Below are positions 36,601-46,260 of a DNA stretch of 64,000 bases, one piece after another. Below the pieces are notes generated by a model that had not been told where the DNA came from, searched no databases, and saw only the letters and a list, made by a program, of their open reading frames with translations. The translations under genes and the position numbers were made by a program. Origin of the DNA: an uncultured Bacteroidales bacterium (GTDB lineage: Bacteria > Bacteroidota > Bacteroidia > Bacteroidales > Bacteroidaceae). The stretch covers positions 90,628 to 154,627 of the forward strand of contig CACZJU010000002.1 in the NCBI GenBank assembly GCA_902781515.1. The letters are read 5' to 3'. Positions within the stretch are counted from its first letter, which is position 1. Each line of letters opens with the position of its first letter.

Positions 36601-38209
36601 CATTGTTAGTCATTGAACCCGACATCGTGTAGATGGGACTCCAACTGCCATACTTGGCAACACAGCCTTCTGTGTTCTTACCATTCAAATAGTTAAAGGT
36701 CTCGGAACATAGGTCTCCGTCCCAATAGATGCGCATATTCTGGTTCACGCCAGCCTCGCCAAGTCCACTTACAGGACCGTTAGTAACCAAACTGATAGGA
36801 CCTTCACTGGTGGGTGTGCCCATAGAGCCAGGATAAGAATTGGTGAAGTTTCCAGCCATGCAACGACCTACGTCATCTCCTGCCATATAACGATAATAGA
36901 CCTTAGATGTGGTAGCATCGCGGTAGTTTGTGCCTGGATTATCCTCCATACATGCAAATATCTCTTGTCCGTGACGATAGGGGTCAAAGTCGGAACAATG
37001 CTGGGCATCACCATGACCAAATCCTGTAGTGGAAAGTCCCTTACCGTTATCATCAATGACCATAGAGCCAAATACTATCTCATCACGACCGTCCCAATCG
37101 ACATCGGCAATACCGAAGTTGTGGTAGCCCTGTCCCTTCCAAGGGCCGTTGGTGTTGTTGAACCAACGCCAGCGCTCTGTCAAAGTGTGTGTAGAGGGGT
37201 CAACGTCGTAGGCTATCATCTTGTGACGAGTGTATATACCACGTGCCAAGAAGATGCTGGGCTTGCGTCCGTCAAGATAAGGTGCTCCAAAGAAATGCTT
37301 TGAGCAACGGTGTCCCGAACCATCACCCCAAGCGCTATTGATATTACTCTCACCGCTTTCAAGGCGCTTCAAAGGATAAGAGAGTTGCTGGTATTTAGCA
37401 CCAGTTTCACCATTGAAATAGAGAAGGTATTCGCCATCAGTTGTGACAAACCAATTGACACCGCCACCATTTGCTGCACGCACATTGGAGTTGGCATTAC
37501 CAACAGTGTAGGTCTGACCATTGCGCATGTGCATTACAGCACCATCAGTAGCACGCATCACACACTCAGCCTTACCGTCGCCGTCCCAGTCATAAGCCAC
37601 TATGTTCTGCTCGTTGTTCTGGAAGTCAGCCATATTAGGACCACAGTTCAGCCACCACAGGCGAGTACCGTCCAGTTTGAAGCATTCGAAGATGGTGTAC
37701 TCCTTAGTATCTACACCATCTATTTTCGGACCATTCTTGGGATAGGCCTGCTCCATCTCACTAAGATTGTCGAACTTCATGATGATTTCCAACTCACCAT
37801 CTCCGTCAACATCGGCACAACAGGCATCATTAGGAACGAGCGTGCTCTTGATACCCTCATGAGTCAGCGCAATTTCCTTGTAAGAACTTGACCAAACAGG
37901 AACAGAAACACACGGGTCTTTCTCTTCACCACGAACTACAGGAGCTACGGCATACATACTTGCTGCCGTACCCTGAGTATCACGATAATTTGACACGTTG
38001 ACTGGTGTGTCTGTAATTTTATTCCCATCGCGATAAACATGGTAAGTTACATCATAGTACTCTTCGCCAAGCACACGCCAAGAAAGGTAAACACCGGTGC
38101 CCGACTTCATGGCAATGAGACCGCGATCGAGCTTATCGGTAACACGCTGGGCCCAGCCTTGCAGTGCAACGCAAAGTAATAATGCTGCTAATAGTACAAT
38201 TCTTTTCAT
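33683..38209 (-). CDS. PL11 rhamnogalacturonan lyase with long beta-strand-repeat extension
   Basis: 1508 residues from MKRIVLLAALLLCVALQGWA, a signal peptide. Residues of about 20-620 are a complete PL11 lyase: QRVTDKLDRGLIAMKSGTGV, VYLSWRVLGEEYYDVTYHVY, CCADVDGDGELEIIMKFDNL, YDWDGDGKAECVMRATDGAV and DWREEVIMRTADNNIRIYST, with its Asp-rich calcium sites. It cuts the rhamnogalacturonan-I backbone. From about 700 on come repeated strands like GTVTMGGSNSYTGGNHLKGG and GDGILTLPNAEFKHTGETNI, typical of autotransporter-associated beta-strand repeats. The C-terminus (VYNMAGQKVNGKLQKGVYII, then a basic end) is a Prevotella-type sorting tail. Usual PL11 enzymes are about 600-650 residues, so more than half of this one is extension, probably a surface stalk. 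Confidence 0.9.
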   Translation of the reverse strand: MKRIVLLAALLLCVALQGWAQRVTDKLDRGLIAMKSGTGVYLSWRVLGEEYYDVTYHVYRDGNKITDTPVNVSNYRDTQGTAASMYAVAPVVRGEEKDPCVSVPVWSSSYKEIALTHEGIKSTLVPNDACCADVDGDGELEIIMKFDNLSEMEQAYPKNGPKIDGVDTKEYTIFECFKLDGTRLWWLNCGPNMADFQNNEQNIVAYDWDGDGKAECVMRATDGAVMHMRNGQTYTVGNANSNVRAANGGGVNWFVTTDGEYLLYFNGETGAKYQQLSYPLKRLESGESNINSAWGDGSGHRCSKHFFGAPYLDGRKPSIFLARGIYTRHKMIAYDVDPSTHTLTERWRWFNNTNGPWKGQGYHNFGIADVDWDGRDEIVFGSMVIDDNGKGLSTTGFGHGDAQHCSDFDPYRHGQEIFACMEDNPGTNYRDATTSKVYYRYMAGDDVGRCMAGNFTNSYPGSMGTPTSEGPISLVTNGPVSGLGEAGVNQNMRIYWDGDLCSETFNYLNGKNTEGCVAKYGSWSPIYTMSGSMTNNDTKGTPCYQGDILGDWREEVIMRTADNNIRIYSTPTSTSFRIPTLWSDPQYRNSMVWQMCGYNQPPHLSYFLGQLEGITQAPPTNTMTGRTEVTDGGSISAALNGQHAIVCETGNTSVSIVDGAQPYILTFNVPTWVQGNAPSECATQNTKINYTTYTCTVTGGGLAGEARLVKQGDGILTLPNAEFKHTGETNIWAGVLNFDGKLMQSPLWLNRFAELNSNGGEFMSIKADYASVIRPGGADSKGTITVGDLSLGFGSRIVADLYSEGTSSDLIKATTLNIEQKTGSAWVNAGPQYLSPVIELVGHPASGQTKIAAGKYVLAEISGEITGDVNSIVVEGLPDDKKKLYIEDGKLILEIKALRDAASVTWTGVNDGIWNLGDAENFAIDGGGTSEMFVSGDNVLFDDNATSRVVKIDGSVIPDTFTVNNTLTYAFSGDGSIDGDAKFIKEGAGTVTMGGSNSYTGGNHLKGGTTKVSQLSNQYTATGNLGGITTKADLFTIENGAVLQTTAAVETGSPMKMIGEDGGVINCSGDFRMGAALSGTKLTKKGSGCLFTGNSSLSRLVIAAGSVAETSNPASTVEFQGGTLYDDAQCTSHAIYIPKGKSGTWHLSYIYYTAYNNKITGEGTLTIVPRNSVSRVRIIGDWSQFEGTIKHTTTGIWLPLDCSTGMPHATLNIASGCGVTNVCQSFTIGCLTGSGSLNQAISNFMNQNAVSGDNTWNVGNSDGKDFSFAGTITDNNSSNKVLFNKVGTCKMTFTGSGDFQGACRVNGGELCLNSSKTNIMLGSGTLTIASGATLSGKGVLGNSAVTVSSNGTLRSGITETNSAGNLKFSGKNVTVNGTIQTYIGSKTSFSKFSEIGTLKLNGKLVVRGASGLALSVGDEIQLFDASTITVGTKLTYDLCSPNEAQGLIWDTSRLSEGILVVAANPDGINSIQNSESKNENVYNMAGQKVNGKLQKGVYIINRKKTVLK

Positions 38210-38256
38210 TATAGTTGTCGTTAAATTTATATTCGGCAATATTTGAGATTTTGGAT

Positions 38257-39552
38257 TTATAGATACTCTGGCAGTTGGAACAGCTTTGTTCCGTTGCTTC
38301 CCTTGATGAGTATAGTACGGCCTTCAATGGGATTGGTTTGCAGCTCTGTTTTCACGGCCTCCACATCAGGGAAAAGGCGGAAAGTGTTCTGTGTGTCGGC
38401 AAAATTCTTGCCTACTAACCAAACCTCTGCCCCACTCTTCGCTGCAACATCTACCACACGCTGATGCTCTGCCTTAGAATCGGCACCCAGTTCACGCATG
38501 TCACCCAAAATCATCATTTTATTCTCTGCCTTTATACGCGAGAAATTATCGAGTGCTGCGGACATTGATGTCGGGTTGGCATTATATGCATCTATGATGA
38601 GATGGTTGCGACCGGTATCACGATATTCCGAACGGTTGTTGGTTGGCTGATAGTTTGCCAAAGCCTCGTTGATGAGTGGGAATGGTACACCGAACTGCAT
38701 ACCTACAGCCACTGCTGTCATTAGGTTGTGAATATTGTAAGCACCTATCAAATGTGTCTGAACAGTGTGCCACTGGGTGTGTTCCTGACGATAGCGGAAC
38801 TTCACGAACGGGTTACACTCAACCACTTCTCCCCAAACCTCTGCTCCATCTGTACCTGTCAGCCCGTATCGAACAGCAGGAAGGTCACCTGCCATCTCCA
38901 CAAGGTTCTCGTCAGAAGCATTAAGGAATATTCCTATCTTTCCCTCGCGACGAATGTAGTCGTAGAGTTCGCCCTTGGTCTTCTTCACTCCTTCAAACGA
39001 ACCAAAACCTTCAAGGTGAGCACGACCTACATTTGTGATTAGTCCCATGTCTGGGTCAACAATCTTGCTCAACTGGGCAATCTCACCTGGATGGTTAGCG
39101 CCAGTCTCAATTACTCCAAATCCATTGTCGTCTTGCAGAGTCAGCAAAGTCAAAGGAACGCCAATATGGTTGTTGAGATTTCCCTGAGTCCATTGCACTG
39201 GAGCAACCTGACTCAGAACAGTAGAAACCAGCTCCTTTGTGGTAGTCTTACCATTGGTACCAGTAATCTGGATTATCATCTTCCCTGGCATCTGTTCACG
39301 ATGATAATGGGCTAATTGTTGCAACGTTTCAAGAACATTATCGACAAGTATAAATCTCTCGTTACCAGATATTTTTGCATCGTCAACTATAGCAAAACTA
39401 CAACCTTGCTCCAATGCTTTAGAAGCATACTGATTGCCGTCGAAAGTCTCGCCTTTAAGGGCAAAGAAGATACTGTCTTTAGGGGTACGACGACTATCAG
39501 TGGTCACCACTGGATGTTGCAGGAATATTTCGTATAATTCACTAACATTCAT
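38257..39552 (-). CDS. murF: UDP-N-acetylmuramoyl-tripeptide--D-alanyl-D-alanine ligase
   Basis: Adds D-Ala-D-Ala to the UDP-MurNAc tripeptide in peptidoglycan synthesis. The chosen start gives MNVSELYEIFLQHPVVTTDS; the 23 residues before it run into the promoter. The N-terminal domain has SIFFALKGETFDGNQYASKA, the P-loop reads ITGTNGKTTTKELVSTVL, then GVIETGANHPGEIAQLSKIV, and the C-terminal domain IIDAYNANPTSMSAALDNF, MMILGDMRELG. The length of 431 is normal. It stands alone here rather than in a dcw cluster. Confidence 0.95.
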   Translation of the reverse strand: MNVSELYEIFLQHPVVTTDSRRTPKDSIFFALKGETFDGNQYASKALEQGCSFAIVDDAKISGNERFILVDNVLETLQQLAHYHREQMPGKMIIQITGTNGKTTTKELVSTVLSQVAPVQWTQGNLNNHIGVPLTLLTLQDDNGFGVIETGANHPGEIAQLSKIVDPDMGLITNVGRAHLEGFGSFEGVKKTKGELYDYIRREGKIGIFLNASDENLVEMAGDLPAVRYGLTGTDGAEVWGEVVECNPFVKFRYRQEHTQWHTVQTHLIGAYNIHNLMTAVAVGMQFGVPFPLINEALANYQPTNNRSEYRDTGRNHLIIDAYNANPTSMSAALDNFSRIKAENKMMILGDMRELGADSKAEHQRVVDVAAKSGAEVWLVGKNFADTQNTFRLFPDVEAVKTELQTNPIEGRTILIKGSNGTKLFQLPEYL

Positions 39553-39576
39553 ATTATTCAAAGTACATAACGCGCA

Positions 39577-39584
39577 CAAATATA
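39577..39584 (-). promoter_or_regulatory. -7 element for murF
   Basis: The minus strand reads TATATTTG 24 bases upstream of the murF ATG. The -33 region has no clear TTG. Confidence 0.55.
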
Positions 39585-39638
39585 CGATTTTTTCGCGACT
39601 TCTTGAAACACATGCCAACATTTTTAGTAAATAATTCT

Positions 39639-39757
39639 AATAAAATTTATTTTGTTATTCCCTCGCTTAATCGTATCTTTAACATTCTGTTTTAGATACT
39701 CACGCTCGGAATAATAATAAAATTTATTTTGTTATTCCCTCGCTTAATCGTATCTTT
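39639..39757. repeat. duplicated 42-bp promoter segment
   Basis: A 42-base sequence beginning AATAAAATTTATTTTG and ending CGTATCTTT occurs at 39639-39680 and again, without change, at 39716-39757. In the second copy it continues GC, completing TATCTTTGC with a TTG at 39729-39731 and a 19-base spacer, a good promoter for the next gene. In the first copy it continues AAC, so the -7 element is imperfect at its end. Confidence 0.85.
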
Positions 39758-39779
39758 GCAAAGCAATATATTACAAGAG

Positions 39780-42590
39780 ATGAATCTATTCAACAACAAA
39801 CCACAATCTATCGAGTCTCAGCAAGAGCCTCAACAGTCGGTAAACACAAATAGCGAGAATATCCAACACTCCACCACACAAACAAGCGACAAAACCTCGG
39901 AAGAGGTTGCACGCCAATGGTGGCGCGAACGATTCGGGGAATCTATTCCAGAGGAGGTCCTTTCGTGGATGAAAAAGATGGCACGTAGCGAGGCCCGACG
40001 CCAGTATCTGGCAGACTCACTGCTGACTCCACAACAATTGCAGCGCAACGAAGATGCAAAACGTTTGGCAGAAACCAAGTTGCGAAACATAGAATCGGCC
40101 CTGCAACGGATTCACGACCAACAGGAATGGTTGCGCATATTCAATGAACGCAAACACGAATTCTCGGAGCATAAGTCCAGACTATTCAATGCCAATAAGC
40201 AACTGACAGCACTGGCAAACGAGGAACGCGACCTGTATCGCTTCGAAACATTCGAAACCGTGCAGGGACTTTTCCAAAGGATGCAACTGCTTGAACGATT
40301 GACACGAAACAACAAACAGGTACAAGGTGTAGTAATGCATGAGGCCGAGGACAAAAGGCAGCATGTGGGAGAAATGCAGAAACAACTGCAGCAGAAGAGC
40401 GATAACAAACGCGAAACTGCAAAGTACATGAATGTCGTGCGTGACAATCTGGAACAGGCTAACCGTATATTAGGCCAGCGTGTTGTACTGGAAATCGACG
40501 AAAAGGCTCTTAATAACATCACCGACAACCTGACACAACAACATGAAATAATAGTACAGGAGGTTGCTGAGCATGAAGCAGAAATAAAGAACATTCAGGA
40601 CAACATAACAAAACAGAGCCTGCGCCTGCAATCGATGGAGCCTCACCGCCGCATGATTCATCATGGTGGAGAGATACAGATTCTGCTCGAACGACTTCTG
40701 GAACTACACACAGAAATAGACGAGACAACACACTTGCAGAAAGAGCAGACACTCCATCAGCAACAGGAAAACGAAATGCTGAGCCGAGTATTTGCCGAGT
40801 TCCAGCAGGTGGAACAGGATATTAACAGTCTGAATGCAGAACTGCATCTCCACCGTCAACAGAACATCGGTCTAAGTAGTTACTCCTTACAAGAACGAGC
40901 AATGAGGCTGCGTAGCCGTCGCGAGAGTCTGATTAGTGCCCAATCATTGTGGAACAGAATTCAGTCGGGCTATCGTCATATAGAGGAAAAGACACAAGTC
41001 GTGAACCAATTACGGTTGGAACTTGAAAAGCTCAAGCATGAAATAGACGAACTGGAAAACAAAGTTGTTCCAATGCGTCAGCTATGTCACGAAAAAGAAT
41101 ACACCCTGACTCTAAGTAAAAGCCAGAATGTCATAGAGTTACGTGGTGACCTTAAGGAGGGTGTCAGTTGTACGGTCTGTGGTGCAAAGACCCACCCATA
41201 CCACAGCGACACAATGCTCGAACAAAGTAAACTCATCAGCGAGCAACGCACGGAATTTGAGATGCTGCAAGCAGAGCTTCATTCCAAAGAGAAGATGCTG
41301 CAAGAACTAATTCTGTCGAAAACGGCTACTGAGTCGCGTCGCGATGTTGAAGAGGAATCTCTCTCGCTGTTACGTCGCAGACAGATGGAGGACGTAAATG
41401 AATGGGCGGTGTTTGCAACGCTCGACCCATCGTTCAAGGACTGTTCTTCGTCCACCAATTTCGATGCACGCACCACTCTCATACGCCAGTTAATAGAGAA
41501 TGCCGGTAAGGATGCTGATGCAGCCCAGCACGAATTGGACATATATAATTTCCATCAAAACCGCATCAACGAAACTGCCGAATCTCTGACAAACAAGGAA
41601 CAGCAACGTGCAGGATTAACCACTCGACTCAACGAGGTAAATACAGGTTGTCAAGTACTGGCCCGTCAGGTTGAGCAGACACGCCAGACACAAGCCAAGT
41701 TGGAGACTCTCTTCACACAAGTTTACGAACGAATCAATGGTATGATATCCATAAGCGACTGGTACGAAACGTGGAAGGCTAATCCAGAGGCATTACGCCT
41801 GCAACTGCAAAATATGATGAGCGAATGGGAGCAGGTGAACTACGACTTTCAGTTGTCGAACCATGAGAAGAAGCTACACCAATCTCTTGTTGAGACCAAA
41901 CGCATTACGGATAAATTCATTGAAACGCTATCACTTATCGTACGCGATGATTACGAGAAGCGCAATACTATGCGCAAGGAAGGGGAAAAGGAATATGCAA
42001 CACTGCTTTCCGACAGAGAGGTGAAGGATTATTACGAATACTATGCCCAGCAAACTGCAAAAGCTGAAAAAGAATGGAAGGAGCAGTTTGATGCAACGCA
42101 AAAGGAATCGCACGACCTTGCCATTTTGGATGGTCGTCTGCAGGAACTTACATCATACGGAGAAGGCATTGCTTCAGAGGCAGTAAGCGAACGTTCTCAA
42201 CTCGATATATGGATGCGGCAGTTCAATGCAAACCACCCGCCTGTTCAATACGCCGAATTGGAACAGGCTTTTGCACGAGATATGGATTGGAACGTAATAC
42301 GTGAAAAGATACGTTCGCTTCGCATTGAAGTAATGCTTGAGCAGGCCCGTGTTGATAATCTGCGTAGTTCCATTGTTGCACTACAAGCCGAAGGGATGCG
42401 TCCGTCGGACGACAATGAAGCCGGAGTTCTGGAATCTCTATTGGCACAAAAGGAGCAGTTGGAGAAGCAGCGTCAAGAAGTATTACTGCAACTTGCAGAA
42501 CATCACATTGCACAAGTGCGACACGAGAAATGCCGGGAATGGATAAAAGCTGAAGAAGAAAAGTTGTACGCTATGACAGATAATCGTTAA
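39780..42590 (+). CDS. SbcC-like coiled-coil protein lacking ATPase heads
   Basis: 936 residues from [20 protein letters not shown]. Apart from a short N-terminal globular part ([20 protein letters not shown]) nearly the whole protein is heptad coiled coil. At the exact middle, residues 464-467, is CTVC in the context [19 protein letters not shown], which matches the zinc-hook apex of SbcC/Rad50 (typically CPxCG..HP). There is no Walker A, signature motif or Walker B, so the ATPase heads are missing. It could dimerise through a zinc hook as a tether, alone or with a separate ATPase. No SbcD is adjacent. Its 3' end overlaps the converging recQ end by 20 bases. Its promoter region is duplicated. 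Confidence 0.7.
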   Translation: MNLFNNKPQSIESQQEPQQSVNTNSENIQHSTTQTSDKTSEEVARQWWRERFGESIPEEVLSWMKKMARSEARRQYLADSLLTPQQLQRNEDAKRLAETKLRNIESALQRIHDQQEWLRIFNERKHEFSEHKSRLFNANKQLTALANEERDLYRFETFETVQGLFQRMQLLERLTRNNKQVQGVVMHEAEDKRQHVGEMQKQLQQKSDNKRETAKYMNVVRDNLEQANRILGQRVVLEIDEKALNNITDNLTQQHEIIVQEVAEHEAEIKNIQDNITKQSLRLQSMEPHRRMIHHGGEIQILLERLLELHTEIDETTHLQKEQTLHQQQENEMLSRVFAEFQQVEQDINSLNAELHLHRQQNIGLSSYSLQERAMRLRSRRESLISAQSLWNRIQSGYRHIEEKTQVVNQLRLELEKLKHEIDELENKVVPMRQLCHEKEYTLTLSKSQNVIELRGDLKEGVSCTVCGAKTHPYHSDTMLEQSKLISEQRTEFEMLQAELHSKEKMLQELILSKTATESRRDVEEESLSLLRRRQMEDVNEWAVFATLDPSFKDCSSSTNFDARTTLIRQLIENAGKDADAAQHELDIYNFHQNRINETAESLTNKEQQRAGLTTRLNEVNTGCQVLARQVEQTRQTQAKLETLFTQVYERINGMISISDWYETWKANPEALRLQLQNMMSEWEQVNYDFQLSNHEKKLHQSLVETKRITDKFIETLSLIVRDDYEKRNTMRKEGEKEYATLLSDREVKDYYEYYAQQTAKAEKEWKEQFDATQKESHDLAILDGRLQELTSYGEGIASEAVSERSQLDIWMRQFNANHPPVQYAELEQAFARDMDWNVIREKIRSLRIEVMLEQARVDNLRSSIVALQAEGMRPSDDNEAGVLESLLAQKEQLEKQRQEVLLQLAEHHIAQVRHEKCREWIKAEEEKLYAMTDNR

Positions 42591-44394
42591 TCTCGTCAAC
42601 AAATATCTGTCCGTATTTCTGTTGTTTGAACTCACCGATACCACTCACCTGACCGAATTGTGACACTGTGGTAGGCTGTTGGGTTGCAAGTGCATGTAAT
42701 GTTTTATCGCTCAAAACAATATATGGCGGCAAGCCCTGTTCCTGAGCAAGACGTAAGCGAAGGCGTCGCAGGCGCTCGAACAGCGCTGCACTTTCAACAC
42801 CTGCTGAGGTTGCCATTTCTCCTACAAATTCAAAGGTTGGAGTTTCCTTTTTGCGTCGGCGAGTTAATAGTTCCGGTATCACCTCCACCCTATTAATCAC
42901 TGCCAACTGGGCTGACTTTCGTCCGTACAGAACTTCTGCTCCCTGCTGTGTAATGCGCAAATGATTCTGTTCATCATAGGCTATCTCAAGGTAACCCAAC
43001 TGTATCATTTGCAGAATGTAGTCGTTCCAATCTCGTAAGGGAACATCGCGCCCAACAGCAAATGTTGGCAGTTTATCATAAGCATTCGATTTTACTTCAG
43101 GTGAATAATTACCATGAAGAATATCGGACGCAACACGCAACGTTATCTTCTGTCCTGTTCTATATATTGCAGACAATGCCTTCTGCACCAGAACCGTGCC
43201 ATCGAACCGCTTGGGAGGATGCTGACAGACATCGCAGTTGCCACAGTCGTGTTCTGTCTGCTCGCCAAAATAGTTGAGCAGGATACGACGTCTGCACACA
43301 TCAGCTTCAGCATATTCACGCATTCGCTCCAAACGTTCCATATTGATTGCGGCCTGCCCGCTCTCCTTGGCGAATTTTGAAAGCTGCACGATATCTTGCA
43401 GATTGTAGAACAGTAATGTGTCGCTGGGCAAACCATCACGACCGGCACGTCCTATCTCCTGGTAGAAGTTCTCAATGCTCTTGGGTAAATTATAATGCAC
43501 TACATATCGCACATTACTCTTATTAATTCCCATTCCAAATGCTACCGTTGCACAGATAACCTGCACACGGTCGTTCACGAAATCGTCCTGTGCCTTGTCA
43601 CGCTCCTCTGTAGTAAGTCCTGCATGATACACAGCCGTAGTGATACCATGACTCATCAAGTAACTTGCCATAGCTTCGGTATTCTTTCGACTAAGGCAAT
43701 ATATTATGCCGCTATCATCGGGGTGACATCCCACAAAATCCATAATGGCACGTTGCTTGTCCTTAGTACTCAGACCGCGTCTCACGTCAAGACTTAGATT
43801 CGGTCGGTCGAACGATGAAATGAAAGTGCGGGCATTCTCCAAATTCAACTGTGAAAGGATATCCTGCCTGGTTACCTTATCTGCTGTCGCGGTCAGTGCT
43901 ACGATGGGGATTTTAGGATAAAGTTTACGCAAGACTCCCAACTGTGTGTATTCGGGACGAAAATCGTGTCCCCATTGGGATATACAATGAGCCTCATCAA
44001 TGGCAAAGAGCGATATGCGCATTTCATGTACCAGATATGGCAATTCTGTCAGCAACCGCTCTGGCGAAATATACAGCAACTTCAGCACTCCACTGTCCAC
44101 CTCCCTGCGAACCAGAAGGTTCTCTTCTTCGCTATTGGAACTGTTCAGCGCAGCAGCATGCACACCATTTGCCCGTAACTGTTCCACCTGGTCCTTCATC
44201 AGCGATATCAGAGGCGACACTACAATGGTTACTCCAGGTAGCATCAATGCCGGAACCTGATAACAAATGCTCTTGCCTCCACCTGTAGGCATAAGCACCA
44301 AAGCATCGCCGCCCGAAAGCAAATGGCGGATTATCTCCTCTTGCTTCGGGCGGAACGTATCGTATCCGAATACACGCTTCAGTACTTCGTGCAT
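42571..44394 (-). CDS. recQ: ATP-dependent DNA helicase RecQ
   Basis: A 3'-5' helicase for recombination and fork repair. Walker A is [20 protein letters not shown], Walker B with DEAH reads [20 protein letters not shown], and motif VI reads [13 protein letters not shown]. The RQC zinc cysteines lie near residues 368-391 ([13 protein letters not shown] ... CGNCDVC). A C-terminal HRDC domain ends with [20 protein letters not shown]. The length of 607 is at the short end of the usual range. It starts three bases after the purA stop, in one operon. Confidence 0.95.
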   Translation of the reverse strand: MHEVLKRVFGYDTFRPKQEEIIRHLLSGGDALVLMPTGGGKSICYQVPALMLPGVTIVVSPLISLMKDQVEQLRANGVHAAALNSSNSEEENLLVRREVDSGVLKLLYISPERLLTELPYLVHEMRISLFAIDEAHCISQWGHDFRPEYTQLGVLRKLYPKIPIVALTATADKVTRQDILSQLNLENARTFISSFDRPNLSLDVRRGLSTKDKQRAIMDFVGCHPDDSGIIYCLSRKNTEAMASYLMSHGITTAVYHAGLTTEERDKAQDDFVNDRVQVICATVAFGMGINKSNVRYVVHYNLPKSIENFYQEIGRAGRDGLPSDTLLFYNLQDIVQLSKFAKESGQAAINMERLERMREYAEADVCRRRILLNYFGEQTEHDCGNCDVCQHPPKRFDGTVLVQKALSAIYRTGQKITLRVASDILHGNYSPEVKSNAYDKLPTFAVGRDVPLRDWNDYILQMIQLGYLEIAYDEQNHLRITQQGAEVLYGRKSAQLAVINRVEVIPELLTRRRKKETPTFEFVGEMATSAGVESAALFERLRRLRLRLAQEQGLPPYIVLSDKTLHALATQQPTTVSQFGQVSGIGEFKQQKYGQIFVDEINDYLS

Positions 44395-44397
44395 CGC

Positions 44398-45666
44398 TTA
44401 TCGAACTATCGTCTGTGCGCGGTCGGGACCTACTGAAAGGATGGTGATAGGTGTTTCGAGCTGACGCTCCAGATATGCCACATAATCCTTAAAGGCCTGT
44501 GGGAACTGGTCTTCGCTGGTCATCTGTGTCAGGTCTGTCTGCCAACCGGGCAATTCGTCGTAAACAGCTTGCCAGCCTTCAGTGTCGAAAGGCATATCGG
44601 TAGTGCGGACACCATCTTTTTCATAAGCCACACAAGCCTTTATGGATGAGAAGGTGTCAAGCACATCGCTCTTCATCATTATGAGCTGGGTTACGCCATT
44701 CACCATAATAGCATAGCGCAAAGCAACCAAGTCAACCCAACCGCAACGACGGTTACGACCAGTAACGGCTCCATACTCATGACCGATTTCACGGATGCGG
44801 TCGCCAGTTTCATCGAACAATTCAACGGGGAATGGTCCTGCACCAACACGAGTTGAGTATGCCTTGAAGATACCAAACACCTCACCGATACTGTTAGGAG
44901 CAACACCAAGACCTGTGCATACGCCGCCACATACGGTGTTTGAACTGCTGACAAAGGGATATGTACCATGATCTATATCGAGCATAGTTCCCTGTGCGCC
45001 CTCTGCCAATACGCTCTTGCCTTCACGCAAAGCCTTGTTTATTTCTATCTCAGTATCGGTAAGTGGGAACGAGCGCATATACTCCACTCCTTCCATCCAC
45101 AGACGTTCCTCTTCTGTGATATCATAATCTGTATAGTTCAAGTTGCGAAGAATCTCCTCGTGACGAGCTTTCAGGGCTTTGTACTTTGCCTCGAAGTTAT
45201 CCAATATGTCTCCTACACGAAGTCCTGTACGACTAGCCTTCTCGCTATAGGTGGGACCTATACCCTTGCCCGTTGTTCCAACCTTATTCTTACCCTTTGC
45301 AGCCTCATAAGCACGATCGAGTACACGATGAGTAGGAAGAATGAGATGGGCACGCTTGCTGATATGCAGTCGTGAGCGCAGGTCGTAGCCGGCATCCTCC
45401 AATTCGCGTGCCTCTGCCATAAACAGATCGGGGGCAATAACACAGCCGTTGCCAATAATGTTTATCTTATCTTCGGCAAAGATACCAGAGGGGATAGAAC
45501 GCAAGACAAACTTCTTGCCATCGAAGATAATGGTGTGACCAGCATTAGGACCACCTGCGAAGCGAGCTACGATGTCATACTTCGGGGTAAACACATCAAC
45601 GACCTTACCCTTTCCTTCGTCTCCAAAAACGATACCCAGCAGGGCATCAACTTTTCCTTTACTCAT
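44398..45666 (-). CDS. purA: adenylosuccinate synthetase
   Basis: GTP-dependent first committed step from IMP to AMP, cytosolic. Typical blocks are GIVFGDEGKGKVVDVFTPKY (P loop), RFAGGPNAGHTIIFDGKKFV, GTTGKGIGPTYSEKASRTGL, EGAQGTMLDIDHGTYPFVSS and TGRNRRCGWVDLVALRYA. The length of 422 is normal. It lies 14 bases after the alkylation-repair gene. Confidence 0.96.
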   Translation of the reverse strand: MSKGKVDALLGIVFGDEGKGKVVDVFTPKYDIVARFAGGPNAGHTIIFDGKKFVLRSIPSGIFAEDKINIIGNGCVIAPDLFMAEARELEDAGYDLRSRLHISKRAHLILPTHRVLDRAYEAAKGKNKVGTTGKGIGPTYSEKASRTGLRVGDILDNFEAKYKALKARHEEILRNLNYTDYDITEEERLWMEGVEYMRSFPLTDTEIEINKALREGKSVLAEGAQGTMLDIDHGTYPFVSSSNTVCGGVCTGLGVAPNSIGEVFGIFKAYSTRVGAGPFPVELFDETGDRIREIGHEYGAVTGRNRRCGWVDLVALRYAIMVNGVTQLIMMKSDVLDTFSSIKACVAYEKDGVRTTDMPFDTEGWQAVYDELPGWQTDLTQMTSEDQFPQAFKDYVAYLERQLETPITILSVGPDRAQTIVR

Positions 45667-45680
45667 AGGACTTATATTTT

Positions 45681-46244
45681 TTAGTTTTTATGATTCGAAT
45701 AATAATGATTCTTGGCATTCTGTACTGCCTTACGCAATGGAAGACTGGCTTCCGGACTAATAGACTCTGCCTGGTCGAGGAACTCCTGCCTGCTACGTTC
45801 GTTCAGCTCAGCACCCTGTGCCAGCAGCCTTCCTATCAGGAGAAAACCACACAACTGTATCGTTTCATTTCCATTAGCCATCCACTCGAAAGCCTTTTCC
45901 GAAGCATACGGCAAGCGTGAAAACAAATACATCACAGTGGTCTGTGCTATCTCGGCATTGGGAATCTGCTCTACCCAGATATCAGCCACATCAGGAAGGA
46001 AACGCTCCACCGGCATCAGCATTGCTGCCAATATCTTACTCTCGCGAACATTTTCGTGCCAAAGTTGTTGTGCCACCTCGTGGTTTGGCTCAAACTCGTT
46101 GGCAATAATCTGCAGACGAGGCAGTTCGATGCCGAAATTCACGTGATAAGCGAGTCCGCTCTCACGCATCCGGCTCGATGCCACACCGTTCATGTTGGCT
46201 CGCAGTTCCTTCTTTATATTCTGTATCGTTGTTGTTACATCCAT
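45681..46244 (-). CDS. DNA alkylation repair (ALK/HEAT-like) family protein
   Basis: 187 residues from MDVTTTIQNIKKELRANMNG; an earlier ATG would overlap the DPP III gene. The helical pattern (GIELPRLQIIANEFEPNHEV, AQQLWHENVRESKILAAMLM and DIWVEQIPNAEIAQTTVMYL) fits the AlkC/AlkD-like HEAT-repeat family. It is shorter than AlkD (about 230 residues), so true base-excision activity is uncertain. It lies between dpp3 and purA. Confidence 0.75.
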   Translation of the reverse strand: MDVTTTIQNIKKELRANMNGVASSRMRESGLAYHVNFGIELPRLQIIANEFEPNHEVAQQLWHENVRESKILAAMLMPVERFLPDVADIWVEQIPNAEIAQTTVMYLFSRLPYASEKAFEWMANGNETIQLCGFLLIGRLLAQGAELNERSRQEFLDQAESISPEASLPLRKAVQNAKNHYYSNHKN

Positions 46245-46260
46245 ATCTTTCGATATTGCG

